A program made the position numbers and the translations under genes. The notes beneath the pieces are model-generated. The model saw only the letters and a list, made by a program, of their open reading frames with translations, did not search any database and had not been told where the DNA came from. Below, one piece after another: positions 38,701 to 48,827 of a DNA stretch of 64,000 bases. The DNA is from Micropterix aruncella. Lineage: Eukaryota; Arthropoda; Insecta; Lepidoptera; Micropterigidae. The stretch covers positions 37,878,995-37,942,994 of the forward strand of contig OX155951.1 in NCBI GenBank assembly GCA_944548615.1, read 5' to 3'. Position 1 is the stretch's first letter. Each line of letters begins with the position of its first letter.

Positions 38701-41700
38701 TTTCTACAACGTTACTTAAACGTGAAAACGTTTAATTGGCTCTCTGTTATACTCCTCCGTCTTTTTGTTAAATTATAATTAGCTGTTGGTTTTCCTAAAA
38801 ATAAATAAATAGGTAAATAAATAAATAAATTAACTTGTCTATAATTTTCATTTGAATAAGCTAGCATTCTTAGTTTCCGAGATATTACGGTTATGTTAGT
38901 AACCCGGATTAATTGCTCTTGATTGTATTTATCCTATGTTACATTTACCTCTTTCTAAAAATAAATGTGCATTAGTGGAACTAATCTTGAGGTCATGGAG
39001 GGAGTTCAATAAATAACGATGGACCAGTTAATGAACGGCCTCGCGCCGTTGACCTGCATATCTATTACCAACGCTCTCGCTCTTCGATCGCTAAGTTTAA
39101 AGGTGGTTCGGCTACTCGCCGCTGGAGGCGACTCAAAAGTTTTCAAAATAGTCTAGTCGAAATATCGAAAACCTCTAAGTGCTAGTTTTAGAAGCATTCC
39201 ATATTACTTTTGGGTGGGAAGTCTTTTCCCCCTATTTCGACCCTGCTGACACCTAAAATGCTAGTTGCCGAAGCGGATTTCTGACTGAAAGTAAGATATC
39301 CAAGAGGGCGGCCAATATGGCGCCGAAACCCGAAATCAGCGCTGTAAAGCCCCTCCTCCCCCTTTGAGATAGAAACTCCTCCAAAATGTTTTTCGGCGCG
39401 AGGAATTCAAAAATACACTGTGGATAACATTGGTTGGGTTTTTTCAAGATGGCGTCCAAGATGGCGCCAGCACCCTAATACTCTTTTTTGTCGTAAAGCC
39501 GAGCGTGACGTGTCTCTATATATGTTTTTGTACATGGGGATTTTAAAAATTAGCCTAAAAACAACGTTTGAACTAAACTTTAATAAAAATATTTTCGAAA
39601 ATGAAACAAACATGCTACATTTTGGGCAAGAACAAATTACAGAACCTAATAAAGATTGTGTGTACATAATTAAAGCAGATACGTTTGCAGGGAGTAAAGA
39701 GTTTTAACCCTTGACTACACTCGCGGGGTACAAATGTACCCCACGAGATCTATTTCACACTCTAATTCTGTAGTCGCGCGGGTGTCAGTGTTGCGCGTCC
39801 ATGTAATCTCAGTGTCGCCAGAGAGTGTTTTTCTAAAATTAGGCTTAATTTTATCATTTATTTTATGAAACGACTATTATTTCTAGTGCAAAAACATTAA
39901 ACACGATTAAAGGTTGTGTGAAAGTACATATTTTCTTAGCTTAGCTTACTTTATTTGAAAAAGGAAATATTTCCGGTTGTCTTTGTTAAAATTTTATATA
40001 AATTTTGTTATGTTTTACCAATTGGAATAATATTAAAGACATTCGATTCTCAAATGTAGTTTTATTCCTATGCTAAAATAATAAATATGTATAATTTCTC
40101 ATTTACATAAAAAAAATCCTAAAAAAGAAAAGGGGTACAAGACAACCCCACTAGTGGACATACGTGTGCCAAAACCGCGAGTGTAGTCAAGGGTTAAGCA
40201 AGGGACGTTTCCTTTCCTGCAACTGCAATTCTTTGAATTACACAGTCCTTTAATTAGCAAACAACAACTTCCGGGTACGTTCTAGGAATAGGATCTAGCG
40301 TCATGCAGCGTGGAACAACTTTCTCTAAGTCGATGGTAGAACCAAAGTATTTATTTAACAAATGGCAGAGATGGCTTGGGAAGTTGAGCATTAAAAGGTC
40401 GAAATAGGATGAAAAGACCCTTTCACCAAAAGCAATATAAAATGCTTCCGAAAACTTGACTAGACTATAATAGGTACTCAAATTTGCAATTACAGGAGCC
40501 ACATCGTAGGATTACGGGTTCAAGTCCTGCCCGGGTTTCGGATTCCCAAAACCCGCCCTCACCGCACTCGCACTCAACACTCGGAATTTGTAATTCGATT
40601 TTAGGAGATTTTATTTTACAGGAGATTTTTTTTACGTAAATACTAATTTCAAAATCATCTAAGACTTTTTACTTTACCTGCCCATTACCAGACCAGAAGG
40701 GAAAGTATTGTGAACGCACAAAATGTGTTTTCGAGCTGAAGACGGAAATAACCATTTTGAATACCCCTAAGACGATTAGGACTATTTCCAGAGTGAAATA
40801 TGTAAGTGTTTCTGTATGGCTCTGTGTCTTCTTTCTGTGTGTGTATTCCTCCACGATATAACATAAAAGCTTAATCTGATTAAGCTGAAATTTGGTATGC
40901 AGGGATCATTTGGTCATGGCAAGAGTTAAAAAGATTACGGTTGAAATCGGTCCATCAGGCGCTTTGGTTCATACCGCCCTTAGCCGAGAAACGAACCGCG
41001 CTGCCTGAGGTGTCGTAATGGAACCTAACCGGGTTCGTCCGACGGCTGAAAGAAGTCCCTGATCAATTTTATTTATAAAATTAATATTCAGATGGTCAGT
41101 CCTTTGCTACTTGCCGAGAAAGTCTTGGGTTACACGATCGATTTTTTATTGTTGCGGTTATGCAGCTGCTTCCTAATTTTCACCTTCTTCTCAAAAGATA
41201 TTTCTACTGCGACCGAGTCATAACAAAATGTACTAATCTTGACCTAATAAATTCGTAATGTTAGTCATTGCTCTGTAAACCTTGTAAGCAGAGATAATAA
41301 TAAAGTGAAATGATTTTATAGGAAAACAGTGAAATCTTACCATGAATATTCCTATTAAAAATTCGTTGAAATCGTAAAACTCCGCACTGGTCGTCATAAG
41401 TTTGACCAGAATCACTCTCGTGTTATCAGTCGAAAGATTCGCTAGCGGCACCGCTATTCTGAAAATCACAATATATTTCACAATTCATATCGATTGTAGC
41501 ATTCGTATGTTATGTACAACCTCTGTCCAGAAAGTTGTGTGGATGTGTCTATAGTTATAATGGTGTCTTACATGGAACAGCTGTCACTGTCTTTCCAAGT
41601 AATCCCCGTTGGTAGTAATGCAGGACGGCTGTACAAGTCCGAGTAGTCGTCTTTAGGGATGGCCTTTAGCTGGGTCATAACATTACGTTGGATGTCCGAA

Positions 41701-44173
41701 ATGTCAGAAAACCTCTGGCCCTTCAAGCAAGGAAGTATGCAGGGGGGACACAGGGGACACTCCCCCCCCCCCCCCCCAATTTTTTGATTAAAAAATAAAG
41801 TCCAGAAAATTTGTGAATCAGGGAGAATCCGCGACTTATGTCAGGCACATATCCAGGGGATGGAGGGGGGAAGGGGGGTAGTTGGGATTTAACCCCCCAC
41901 AATCAGGCGTATTTTTGTTTCTTTGTACGGGTATATTCAAGTTTGGTGGGTACCGAGCGCATTATTTTAATGAATGTCCCCCCAAAAACTGAAGTATGGA
42001 TACGTGCCTGCCTTCAAAGCTGATATTAATTTGGGGAACAAGATAAAACGGGGGAGACAAGTATAGGGAGAAGGGTGGGTATAATTCAGGGAAACGACTC
42101 TTCTCTTTCTCGCTCCCCCCCCCCCCCCCCCATCCCCCTTCTCTTGATCAGGAACTGCTGCACCAGAAAGGCAGTGTGTGGCCGGGCAATGTCGTGAGCA
42201 GAGTCCAGTTGCCCTTCTTGTCGTACTGGTACCCGCTTGATCCGTTGCAGCAGACGTTTCAGTATTTCCACGTACGTAGCGGCATTTAACGTGGTACGAG
42301 GGCACAATGTTATTTTCGGGAGGATTTTTTGTAAGCTGACCTGTTTTGATTGAATTGATTTCATCTGATTTGTTCGGTGATCCATTTTGAGTTTCGATCG
42401 CGTGCACACCACCTTCACTCTACAGTGAGCTGTTTCCAAACGATAAGAACACTGGCAGCAGGCAGACTTCAGCTTCGGACTGGGCGGGGGCGCATTCATT
42501 AAAACAAAGCGCGCAGCCCCCTTGCTTTTGCCCGTACATTGAAACGAAAATAAGCCGGATTTCCAACGGTTAGATCCCAACTATCCCATTACTCCTCTGG
42601 ACTTCTTGAATATAGCCTTACAATGATAACGTGATAAGTATGCCAGAAGATGTAAAAATATCAACTCTATATTCCCTTAAAAGCAGATTACTGAAATTCC
42701 CCGCCCTTAGGAGTTCACGGTGGTTGATAAGTTGAAAATCAGCTCCAGCCAATAATAAAAAACGATATGTAGACTTATCTAGCTGAAAGTTTGCAGCAGT
42801 GTCTGCTATCGTAGCGCAAAAACTCGATATCCTCACTTATCTAGGTTATCATTGTTGACACATATTCACTTGTCAGAGGGGTCTGACACTAGGTATATAA
42901 GTCGCGGATTCTCCCTGATTCTCATTTTTTTCTAAAATTATTTTTTTTATTAAAAAAACGAGGGGGAGGCCCTCTTTTGTGGAACTGTGGAACTGGTTCT
43001 TACGCGTCTCCTCTAGAGCTGGTTAAGACTCATCGATACATTAGCTATATATCGATGGTTCAGATTAGTCTCGACCTGTCCGGCGCAGGACGCGGTTGCA
43101 TACTCTCACGACCGTGAGCTTTATGACGTCATTCACCGAACTTTTTGGACAGAAATCGTAAAATGTAGGCACAGACGCACAAACTGAGTCTTCCTATGCG
43201 GAAATATTTAGCCGGATCCCTGTTGCGAAAAAACTCAGGTGTAGTTATTCTAGTATTGCAGAGAGTATCCATTATTCGTTTCACCTTCTCCAACGACAAC
43301 TTGTTCAGTATGAGCAAACGTTCTAACCACTCCCTATCTGCAAATCGCAAAGTATTATTACTTATTATTATATGGAATGCCCAGAAGATAAACGAGCGGT
43401 TTAGCCATTGATTATATAGTGTATTATACTGCTCAACGTCTTTCTTTGATATGAAAACCAGTATTTTACTACGAAACGCAAAGTGTAGATGGCACTAAAA
43501 TTGATTATTATGTTTAATGTGGCAGCTTTTGTGGTATAACATTGTGGAGGCGAACTGTAGATGGCGCTCTAAATACGCCTATACGGTATACAATTTTATC
43601 ATTTTATTATTAGGTATTTATATAAAGATGTTAATTTTGTATTTGGTGCACGGGTTTCAATGCGTAATAACTACGCACTTTAATGTTCAGATATTATTAG
43701 TCTATTAGCTAGACAGAATGCTTTATATTGATGAAATTGTATCGTTTATAAAAAAAAGCGATAGATGGCACTTATAATTGAATGTTCTTACGCTTATCAC
43801 TTGTTGCATTATTGGGTTTGTATAATTCATCGGTCATTTATAAAAAAAACAATAATTATTCATGTTATTTTAGATGGCCGAATAAATTGCTATTAATTTC
43901 GCCGTCGATGCTACCAGCGCCACCTGCATTTCGCCGTCGAAAAAGGGTTACCAAAATATGCCATGGGCTGAGCAAACTAATACCATATAATAATCAATGA
44001 TCGAGCCTTCAACCTAATGTATGTTGCGGCAGATGCGGCTGTGTGCTGTACCATTCGACGAGCGTGTCGATATCAGATCTTAACGACTGACGAGTTGCGC
44101 CGAGAGAACTTCTCACGCTGTTCATTTGTTCTTCTGTTACGGTTAAAAGTTGGCTCTTGCCAGAGGATAACAT
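35695..44173 (-). CDS. CRAL-TRIO (Sec14-type) lipid-transfer protein, six exons
   Basis: The coding exons, from 5' to 3' on the minus strand, are 44173-44014, 43337-43181, 41458-41341, 37706-37575, 36081-35868 and 35786-35695. Their sum is 873 bases: 290 codons plus stop, with all phases joining. The family (alpha-tocopherol transfer protein/CRALBP relatives) binds small hydrophobic ligands in the cytoplasm. Residues about 30-100 form the N-terminal helical CRAL_TRIO_N part (DIDTLVEWYSTQPHLPQ, then REWLERLLILNKLSLEKVKR). Residues about 108-255 form the Sec14 pocket, with GHRIAGVHILSANPF, KLSERISIH and the hallmark LPSDYGG (245-251). The tail ends DESQRK. An acceptor lies one base before the ATG, so a 5' UTR exon is expected upstream. 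All introns carry transposon debris. The ligand cannot be told. Confidence 0.88.
35868..36081 (-). CDS. CRAL-TRIO gene, exon 5
   Basis: Acceptor TTATTTCAG|AAAGTA, donor ATCG|GTGATA. It encodes residues 190-260 with the most diagnostic part of the domain: HRIAGVHILSANPF, AKLSERISIHKTVESLH and ILPSDYGG. Confidence 0.9.
36125..36770 (+). repeat. Family-A interspersed repeat, copy 2, with nested insert
   Basis: It starts near 'accattgattatatac' and has 'gtggtataacattatggaagcgaactgtagatggcgctc', then after the insert 'gcgatagatagcac' and 'taaattactaggttttt'. It is split at about 36432 by a pogo-type MITE. It lies in CRAL-TRIO intron 4, about 40 bases upstream of exon 5. Confidence 0.7.
36433..36647. 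mobile_element. pogo/Tigger-type MITE nested in family A
   Basis: The inverted ends are GGAACCTCTCATARCGAG on the left and CTCGTTATGAGAGGTTCC, then ACTG|TA, on the right. The interior is built of repeats of 'cataacgag' and 'cgcttaacgag' type. Length is about 215 bases. No transposase. Confidence 0.7.
36785..36905 (+). repeat. Family-C repeat, retroposon 3'-type
   Basis: 'accctggacaacggcggctgcaacgtcaccgaaacgtcgggtgctacaaa' then 'cctatttataatgtcaaacaa'. Related blocks in both orientations lie at 60055-60250. 'cgaaacgtcgggt' is a phrase I know from insect LINE/SINE 3' regions. Confidence 0.55.
36906..37574. other. Intron 4 with a GC-rich unidentified open frame
   Basis: The minus strand is open at about 37455-37123 and encodes VDTLNEMPSRRAADAST, then a YVCAICRYTVDAY stretch. 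Its composition is coding-like but no family is recognised, and it lies in an intron on the host-gene strand. It may be a remnant of a captured or transposon-derived gene. Confidence 0.3.
37575..37706 (-). CDS. CRAL-TRIO gene, exon 4
   Basis: Acceptor TTTGTTTGTCAG|CTCCAC, donor CGA|GTAAGT. There are 44 codons (residues 146-189) with DRYVCDFRNHTFRHFL and KPLLIKKGEYVFR, matching the strand-helix segment before the HRIKGVH-type strand. Confidence 0.85.
37890..38115 (-). repeat. Family-B interspersed repeat, partial copy
   Basis: It contains 'tattcctccacgatagcgcccaaacgcttaatccgatt' and 'cagctgaaattcggcatggaggaatcatttggtcaaggcaagag'. These match the reverse copy at 40845-40960 and, in the opposite orientation, 28260-28390. 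Confidence 0.6.
38116..39703. other. CRAL-TRIO intron 3 DNA, no gene supported
   Basis: A composite repeat-like phrase 'aagatggcgtccaagatggcgcc' lies at about 39445. A plus-strand frame at 39420-39707 has no recognised motif. Otherwise AT-rich. Confidence 0.35.
39708..40193. mobile_element. TTAA (piggyBac-type) MITE, 486 bp
   Basis: TTAA flanks lie at 39704-39707 and 40194-40197. The inverted repeats are 19 bases and perfect: CCCTTGACTACACTCGCGG. Just inside the left end is GGGGTACAAATGTACCCC, an 18-base palindrome. No coding region. Removing the element and one TTAA restores a continuous flank. Confidence 0.85.
40254..40502 (-). CDS. Unidentified 82-codon open frame in CRAL-TRIO intron 3
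   Basis: The frame encodes a plausible globular sequence (SLVKFSEAFYIAFGERVFSS, then FDLLMLNFPSHLCHLLNKYF, ending TYPEVVVC and a stop). A possible acceptor TACCTATTATAG sits inside it. No family recognised; it may be a terminal exon of an unrelated or transposon gene. Confidence 0.25.
   Translation of the reverse strand: MAPVIANLSTYYSLVKFSEAFYIAFGERVFSSYFDLLMLNFPSHLCHLLNKYFGSTIDLEKVVPRCMTLDPIPRTYPEVVVC
40495..40560 (+). repeat. tRNA-like B box, possible SINE fragment
   Basis: 'acgggttcaagtcctgcccg' contains GGTTCAAGTCC, an exact RNA polymerase III B-box consensus, and could fold as a T-arm. No A box or acceptor stem is found upstream, so it is not a tRNA gene. It may be a piece of a tRNA-derived SINE. 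Confidence 0.3.
40665..41160 (-). repeat. Family-B interspersed repeat, near-full copy
   Basis: This is the reverse-orientation counterpart of 27900-28430, with both blocks in the corresponding order, from 'ttacctgcccattaccagaccagaagggaaagta' to 'gccgagaaagtcttgggttacacgatcg'. It sits in CRAL-TRIO intron 3, about 180 bases from exon 3. Confidence 0.6.
41341..41458 (-). CDS. CRAL-TRIO gene, exon 3
   Basis: Acceptor GATTTTCAG|AATAGC, donor ATG|GTAAGA. It encodes residues 106-145 with RVILVKL followed by a YDFNEF segment, corresponding to the strand 'GRRVVLIRL...DPxKFDF' of the family. Confidence 0.85.
41762..41777 (+). repeat. Poly-C tract (16 C)
   Basis: A homopolymer run at the edge of the DNA inserted in the mariner remnant. 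Confidence 0.95.
41839..42012. mobile_element. Small MITE with CAGGCACRTATCCA ends
   Basis: The left end CAGGCACATATCCA and right end (reverse complement) CAGGCACGTATCCA form 14-base inverted repeats about 174 bases apart. The ends resemble hAT-type termini. No clear target duplication is visible. Confidence 0.55.
42115..42131 (+). repeat. Poly-C tract (17 C)
   Basis: A homopolymer run bordering the mariner remnant. Confidence 0.95.
42890..42980 (-). repeat. Second copy of the sequence at 41765-41845
   Basis: The reverse complement contains 'gaatcagggagaatccgcgactta', identical to 41815-41840, with an A/T-rich stretch and C-rich end in the same order. The two copies face opposite ways within CRAL-TRIO intron 2. 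Confidence 0.65.
43181..43337 (-). CDS. CRAL-TRIO gene, exon 2
   Basis: Acceptor GATTTGCAG|ATAGGG; probable donor TTT|GTGCGT at 43180. It encodes residues 54-106, including TPEFFRNRDP, the usual link between the N-terminal helices and the lipid-binding domain. The donor is not a perfect consensus but is the one that keeps the frame into exon 3. Confidence 0.82.
43402..43998 (+). mobile_element. Family-A MITE, full copy
   Basis: The ends are inverted: 'ccattgattatatagtg' on the left, and 'ccatataataatcaatga' on the right, which reads TCATTGATTATTATATGG in reverse. Internal landmarks are 'ttttactacgaaacgcaaagtgtagatggc', 'gtggtataacattgtggaggcgaactgtagatggcgctctaaatac', 'ggtgcacgggtttcaatgcg' and 'agcgccacctgcatttcgcc'. 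No coding region. It fills nearly all of CRAL-TRIO intron 1 (43338-44013). Confidence 0.75.
44014..44173 (-). CDS. CRAL-TRIO gene, coding exon 1
   Basis: The start ATG is at 44173-44171. The acceptor ...TTTGTTTCAG|A lies directly before it and the donor is ATTAG|GTTGAA at 44013. It encodes residues 1-53 and the first base of codon 54. The N-terminus MLSSGKSQLLTVTEEQ is followed by the family-typical acidic helix ending QPHLPQ. Confidence 0.85.
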
Positions 44174-44384
44174 TCTGAAACAAAGTAAACAAAACGATGC
44201 GTTGGCCAACATGCCACGTGACCCTTACTGAGTTCAGTAAGTATATTATAGTCACTACTAATGATAGTTTTATATATTACACATAATATTTACCGAGCTC
44301 GCCTTTTACATAAGCATTATTTTTAATAATGACAACACTTGAAAATTAAACTTTTTGGCTGTAGAACAAAGTTTGCTTTATCTA

Positions 44385-44915
44385 TTTTTTTTAATTATTT
44401 ATTGTGTGAGGCTTCCCTAAGGTCTTTATGAGCCTTGTAACACTGTGACCATTGCTGATCTTTTGTGTTCGCCACCTACTATAGTTCTGCGCTAAGCCTC
44501 GTGTCGTTTAAGAACCGCAACAGGCTTTTAGCGCCAGGTTGTTTTACCTCCTCAGGTTGGAGGTAATGACCCCCCAAGTGGGTGTATCTTTTACGCACCA
44601 GCGAGCCACACTTACACATGAGGTGCAGGGGAGTTACTCTGCCCCTTGGCAGAACCTGCATATTTTCGTGTCCCGGGGCTTGAGGTTGTACGTGTGTTTG
44701 TTCAGGCAACAATGCCCCGTGAGCGCCCTCACCAGTATGCGTAGATTGTTCCTATTTAGCGATAATGCCTCACAGGCAGTCTTACGCCTTAATTAGAGCT
44801 TTGGAATGATTCAAACCTGGTGTGTTATTCCAGTGGTTGATGGATTGTTCTAAACATATTTTTGAGCATTAGGTTTGAAAGGCTTTTTGGTACGCCACAG
44901 CAAAGTTCAGGGCCG
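44385..44915 (-). pseudogene. Second copy of the RNase-H LINE, 3' fragment
   Basis: On the minus strand it matches 30890-31410 of the element at 28586-31431: RKRYTHLGGHYLQPEEVKQ, SLLRFLNDTRLSAEL and a stop, then the same 3' UTR ('gaccattgctgatc' region). It is 5'-truncated and frameshifted. Located just upstream of the CRAL-TRIO start. Confidence 0.85.
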
Positions 44916-44959
44916 TATCTAACTGACATTTGTTTTATTTACTGTGGTATCAATTTAAA

Positions 44960-45600
44960 AATTACGCATCTCAATTACGATTGATTGAAATCGTGAAAAA
45001 TTTCCTTGTACAATTTTCTACGGTTTTTTTAACGCAATTCGTCAGCCCAGCAGAGCGTTGCATTGTCGATATCTCAAGACGACATTTTATAACTGGTTTA
45101 CAGAATTTAAACGCAGTCGTGTCAATCTCATGGACGAATTTCGTAAAGGTTGACGACAACAAAAAATTCGATGCTGTGCAACGTATGATCGAAACAAACA
45201 GACACGTAACCTACCATGAGATTCGGGAATTCTTAAGCAAAGGAATGAGTCCTTAGGAATTGGTAAATTCGATCCTACATAAAAATTTAGCTGCTAGAAA
45301 GCTGTGTTCGAGGTAGATCTAACACAATTTGGCTGAGGCTTATAAAACGTGACACGGCACTTGTTTCAACGAAGGATCGTATAATTTGGTGTGGATCGTA
45401 TAATCAGGTGTTGCAACATGTTTACAGTTACGGCCCCGGAACAAGGCGGAAATCGACCATTTGGTTCTTTTAATATAAGCCGAACCCACCAACCAAAGTG
45501 ACGAGCGTGCAAAGTGGATGATCGCTTCATTTTTTAGGAAAACTTAACACGTGGCTACTTGTGTTTTGGAGAATCATTATCTCGCCACGGAGATCATTGG
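44960..45600 (+). pseudogene. mariner transposase fragment
   Basis: 45140-45256 encodes KKFDAVQRMIETNRHVTYHE, then IREFLSKGMS, the N-terminal helix-turn-helix region. Then come, in other frames, ILHKNLAARKLCSR and, near 45510, RAKWMIASFFRKT and HVATCVLENH. The catalytic core is mostly deleted and stops occur. Confidence 0.65.
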
Positions 45601-46223
45601 AGACTCATTCATATGCCACGGCTGTAATACTACAGTCGGAGGCGGTTGGGAACAAAAGATCGCGGATCCTGGGAACACCTCGGGCGGAACTGGCCGGTTG
45701 GAACACTATCTGCACTTGCGAAAAAACGAAGAAAGACCCAGCCGCCTAATAACCTGTTTCCTATTTTTTTTTATTTTTTTATTTTAAACCAGTTGATAGG
45801 AGTTCCTACACTTGGTTATGTCAAAAGTAATAAAAATAACAAGTATAATATAAATACCTATTAAGGTATCAGATATGAACGTCGGTATTGCAAGGTATGA
45901 ACGTTGAACATCCAAGTGCAGATTTTCTAGGTTATATATGTAGAGGAAGCAACATGTTCCAATATTTTCAATCAAAATTCTTAAGTAATTTCGTAAAATT
46001 TTCTATCTAATTTTCTACATAATCCTAAGTACCTACTAAATAATCAAACAAATATTGGATAATTTCACAAATTATCATACGGGAAGATGTTTTAAAGAAA
46101 AAACACAAATACAAAGAAATCAGTAATAATAATTATAGTCAATAAATAGTTAGAAGACAAAAAAAACGCAATTGTAAAATAGTCAATAATAGAAAGAATA
46201 AGAAATAATAATAGTCAAGTAGG
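45601..46223. other. Non-coding DNA with a short dispersed repeat
   Basis: The phrase 'agttgataggagttcctacacttgg' at about 45790 recurs as 'agtagataggcattcctacacttgg' at about 63425. The rest is AT-rich. Confidence 0.4.
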
Positions 46224-47125
46224 TCAATAGAGCTGCGAAAAATTGATACTGTCGAAATCCTCAATGCTATAAATGGGGTTTTTAGTCAAAATACCCTGTA
46301 CCTTTTTCTTAAAGTGAACCTCCCCAAGGCCCCTGATATGTAGTGGAAGTTCATTGTAGAATAAGTAAGATTGGCAGAGAAAGCTATTCCGAACCTTACT
46401 CAGACGCACCTTAAAATGACGCAAGTCCTCTTTATTTCGCGTATTATGCGAATGAATATTTGAGTTAGTTGAGGTAGTCTCGATATTTTTTCTCGTATAC
46501 ATGATGTTTTGGTATATATACGCGGCGTACAAAGTCATGATACCAGATTCGATGAAGTACTGCTTGCAAGATGTTAGCGAAGATATTGAGAACAGATTTC
46601 TAATCGCTCGTTTTTGTAGGCGAAAGATCCTTATAACATTTGCCGCCATTCCCCAGAACATGAGGCCATAACTTAACAGGGAATGGAAATAGGCAAAGTA
46701 GACAGATTTGGAAGCTTCAAAGCCACATAACAATTTGATTTTTTTTATGGCAAATGTGGCGCTACTTAATTTTTTGCTCAGTTCTTCTAGGTGAGTCGAC
46801 CATTGCAGATTGCTATCAATATGAATGCCTAGAAATTTCGTATGATCAACATTTTCTAATACTTTATCACCATAGCTAATACTGAAGATATTATTTTGGG
46901 ACGGCCGAAGAGAGAAATTGATGGAGTTTGATTTAGATGCATTAAGAGACAATTGATTTAATTGGAACCAAGTACCAAGTTTTTCCATGGTAACGTCAAT
47001 TCGCTTAACTAGTTGTTCATGATTTGCATCGCTGAAAATTAGTGAGGTATCATCTGCGTACAGTACAATTTCATCGTTATCAGATAACACGCATTCTGGT
47101 ATATTATTAATGTATACAAGAAAAA
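46224..47125 (-). pseudogene. Non-LTR reverse transcriptase, C-terminal part
   Basis: From about 47125 the minus strand reads PLAFLFLVYINNIPECVLSD and then LYADDTSLI (catalytic YADD). It continues as an uninterrupted 288-codon frame with VDHTKFLGIHIDSNLQW, LLSYGLMFWGM and RLQKRAIRN to a stop at 46224. This is the palm-thumb and C-terminal region of a CR1/Jockey-superfamily LINE, 5'-truncated at a junction near 47125-47150. The long intact frame suggests a fairly recent insertion. Confidence 0.85.
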
Positions 47126-47505
47126 GAAATGCCAGCGGTGGGTTGTAGTCGACTGGACGTCTTCAATCCTTGAGTCGATCTGTTGGCCACCCGATCTCGA
47201 GTGACCATGACGGGTAAATGGCGCTTCGGTCAGCAAATATTCAAGCTGAATAACCGCTCACGTCAGGTAGACGTCGCGCAAGCGACCTAGAACCCGTGAC
47301 CAGACTGGGGGACGGTGAAATTCGGCTAAATCTGGTATTCAGGGAGTGAGGCTGCCCGCTGGGTCTTCCCAGTAGCTCGCGTAACGCGTTAGCTCGTGTA
47401 CTATGTTGCCCCTCTCTCTACACTCACTATAGTTTAAAAGAACGTTTATTTACCGTTATAACCTCATGGGGTGACGGGTTCGCCCACTGTAGAATACACC
47501 TCGAA
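47126..47505. other. GC-richer segment of unknown origin
   Basis: A compositionally distinct segment abuts the LINE truncation point. It contains 'gttggccacccgatctcgagtgaccatgacgg' and 'cctcatggggtgacgggttcgccc'. It could be a solo LTR or a promoter-like piece, but no clear TG...CA borders with a target duplication were found. Confidence 0.3.
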
Positions 47506-48827
47506 ATTGTACAATAAATGCTGATTAGTTCAAGACCATTCGCTTGCCGAAAGTTATTGAAAAACTACTGAAAAGCAACCGTAACCGTTGCATCATCTTT
47601 AATCATGCAAAGCCAGTTCTGACACGGCCAGGCAGACGAACGAATTGTTAAAGGCAAGAAATGTAGAGCTCACGAGCCACCAGTTTGATGAGATGCCAAT
47701 ATATTGAGCCGAATTCGAATTCGGACCAATATATTCACAACCCAATCGAAAACCTCTGCGCCATTTGTAAAAAAACAGCTTTCCAAGATGTAGGTACAAC
47801 AAAAACCAAGATGATCAGTACCTACAGTAATTCAAGTCTGGTTTCACTATGATGAGCTGAAAGGAAGCTGTCGAAACCTGGTAAATTTTATGCCTACAAG
47901 AGTGAAAGGTGTTATGAACGCAAAAGGAGGACACATTCCTTATTAAAACTAACAATCTATAACTACCTACCAGTAGGTACTGTTATCGTATATTTACATA
48001 AGAAAAATACTCTTTGTTCCAATTAATTCGCACCGTACTGTATATTCAATTGTTTGCTTTGAGCACACTTGAGTATACTTACAACAAGTAAGCAAATGTG
48101 TACATTCGTAGAACATGCTATTTTGAAGTATTTTTGCAAACATGTTTTTATATGAGCAAGTGTGTCAGTAGGTACCATTATACGTATGAAAAAGTGTATT
48201 AAGCTCATGGAGAATATTTTGGCAAACCATGCATTGATTTTGGCCATTAATTATATTTTTTCTTATTCATTCCGGAAACTTTCTGTGTGAGCCTCGTAGT
48301 AGGTGCACCAAATATCATCTCTCTCGTGTTTGTGCCTGTCGCGGTTAAAGCGAACTCGAAAAAATCTATTTAGTAAAGCTTAACTTACCTCCCAACACAA
48401 AATGGTTATTGAATGTGTAAATATTCCTTATTCTAATAACTCAAGCGGCTCTCTGGACCCTATTTTCCTCCCGGTCACTATAAAAATATTCTAATTAATG
48501 CTGTATTCCTAACGAGAATTGCAGTTTACAATCTTGTATTTATTTTATCAGTCAATTCAATGGCCTGCGCTACAGGCACAGAAAAACAATGAATAATACT
48601 ATAAGGTCGCTATTGTGAAATGAAAAAATATAATTATATAGGTAACGGAGACAGAATAGCTATCTTATCGGCTTATGGCTGAAGTATAATATTATGTAGA
48701 TAAGTACGTGTTGGTAATATATTCATTGATTAAACAATGCCAGGCAGTTCATCGCACTTTTCATATAATTACGCTAGCGCCAACCCGACCTCGCACATAA
48801 CGCTGGCGCGAAGCGTCTTGCATTTAC
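47506..48827. other. Non-coding DNA, nothing recognised
   Basis: Only short frames; no exon, RNA gene or repeat terminus supported. Confidence 0.4.

Larger units (their letters stand above)
41526..42330 (-). pseudogene. mariner-like transposase remnant with inserts
   Basis: On the minus strand about 42330-42135 encodes TTLNAATYVEILKRLLQRI, then LDSAHDIARPHTAFLVQQFL. This is the second catalytic region, with the usual HDNARPH changed to HDIARPH. About 41735-41560 encodes LKGQRFSDISDIQRNVMTQL, the C-terminal part. Between them lie poly-C tracts and a small MITE (41839-42012). It is in CRAL-TRIO intron 2. Confidence 0.7.

Noticed and set aside
40495..40560. tRNA gene
   Set aside because: Only a B box and a possible T-arm are present; no A box, anticodon arm or acceptor stem.
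47148..47505. Solo LTR
   Set aside because: No convincing TG...CA ends with a target duplication and no primer-binding site; left as unknown.
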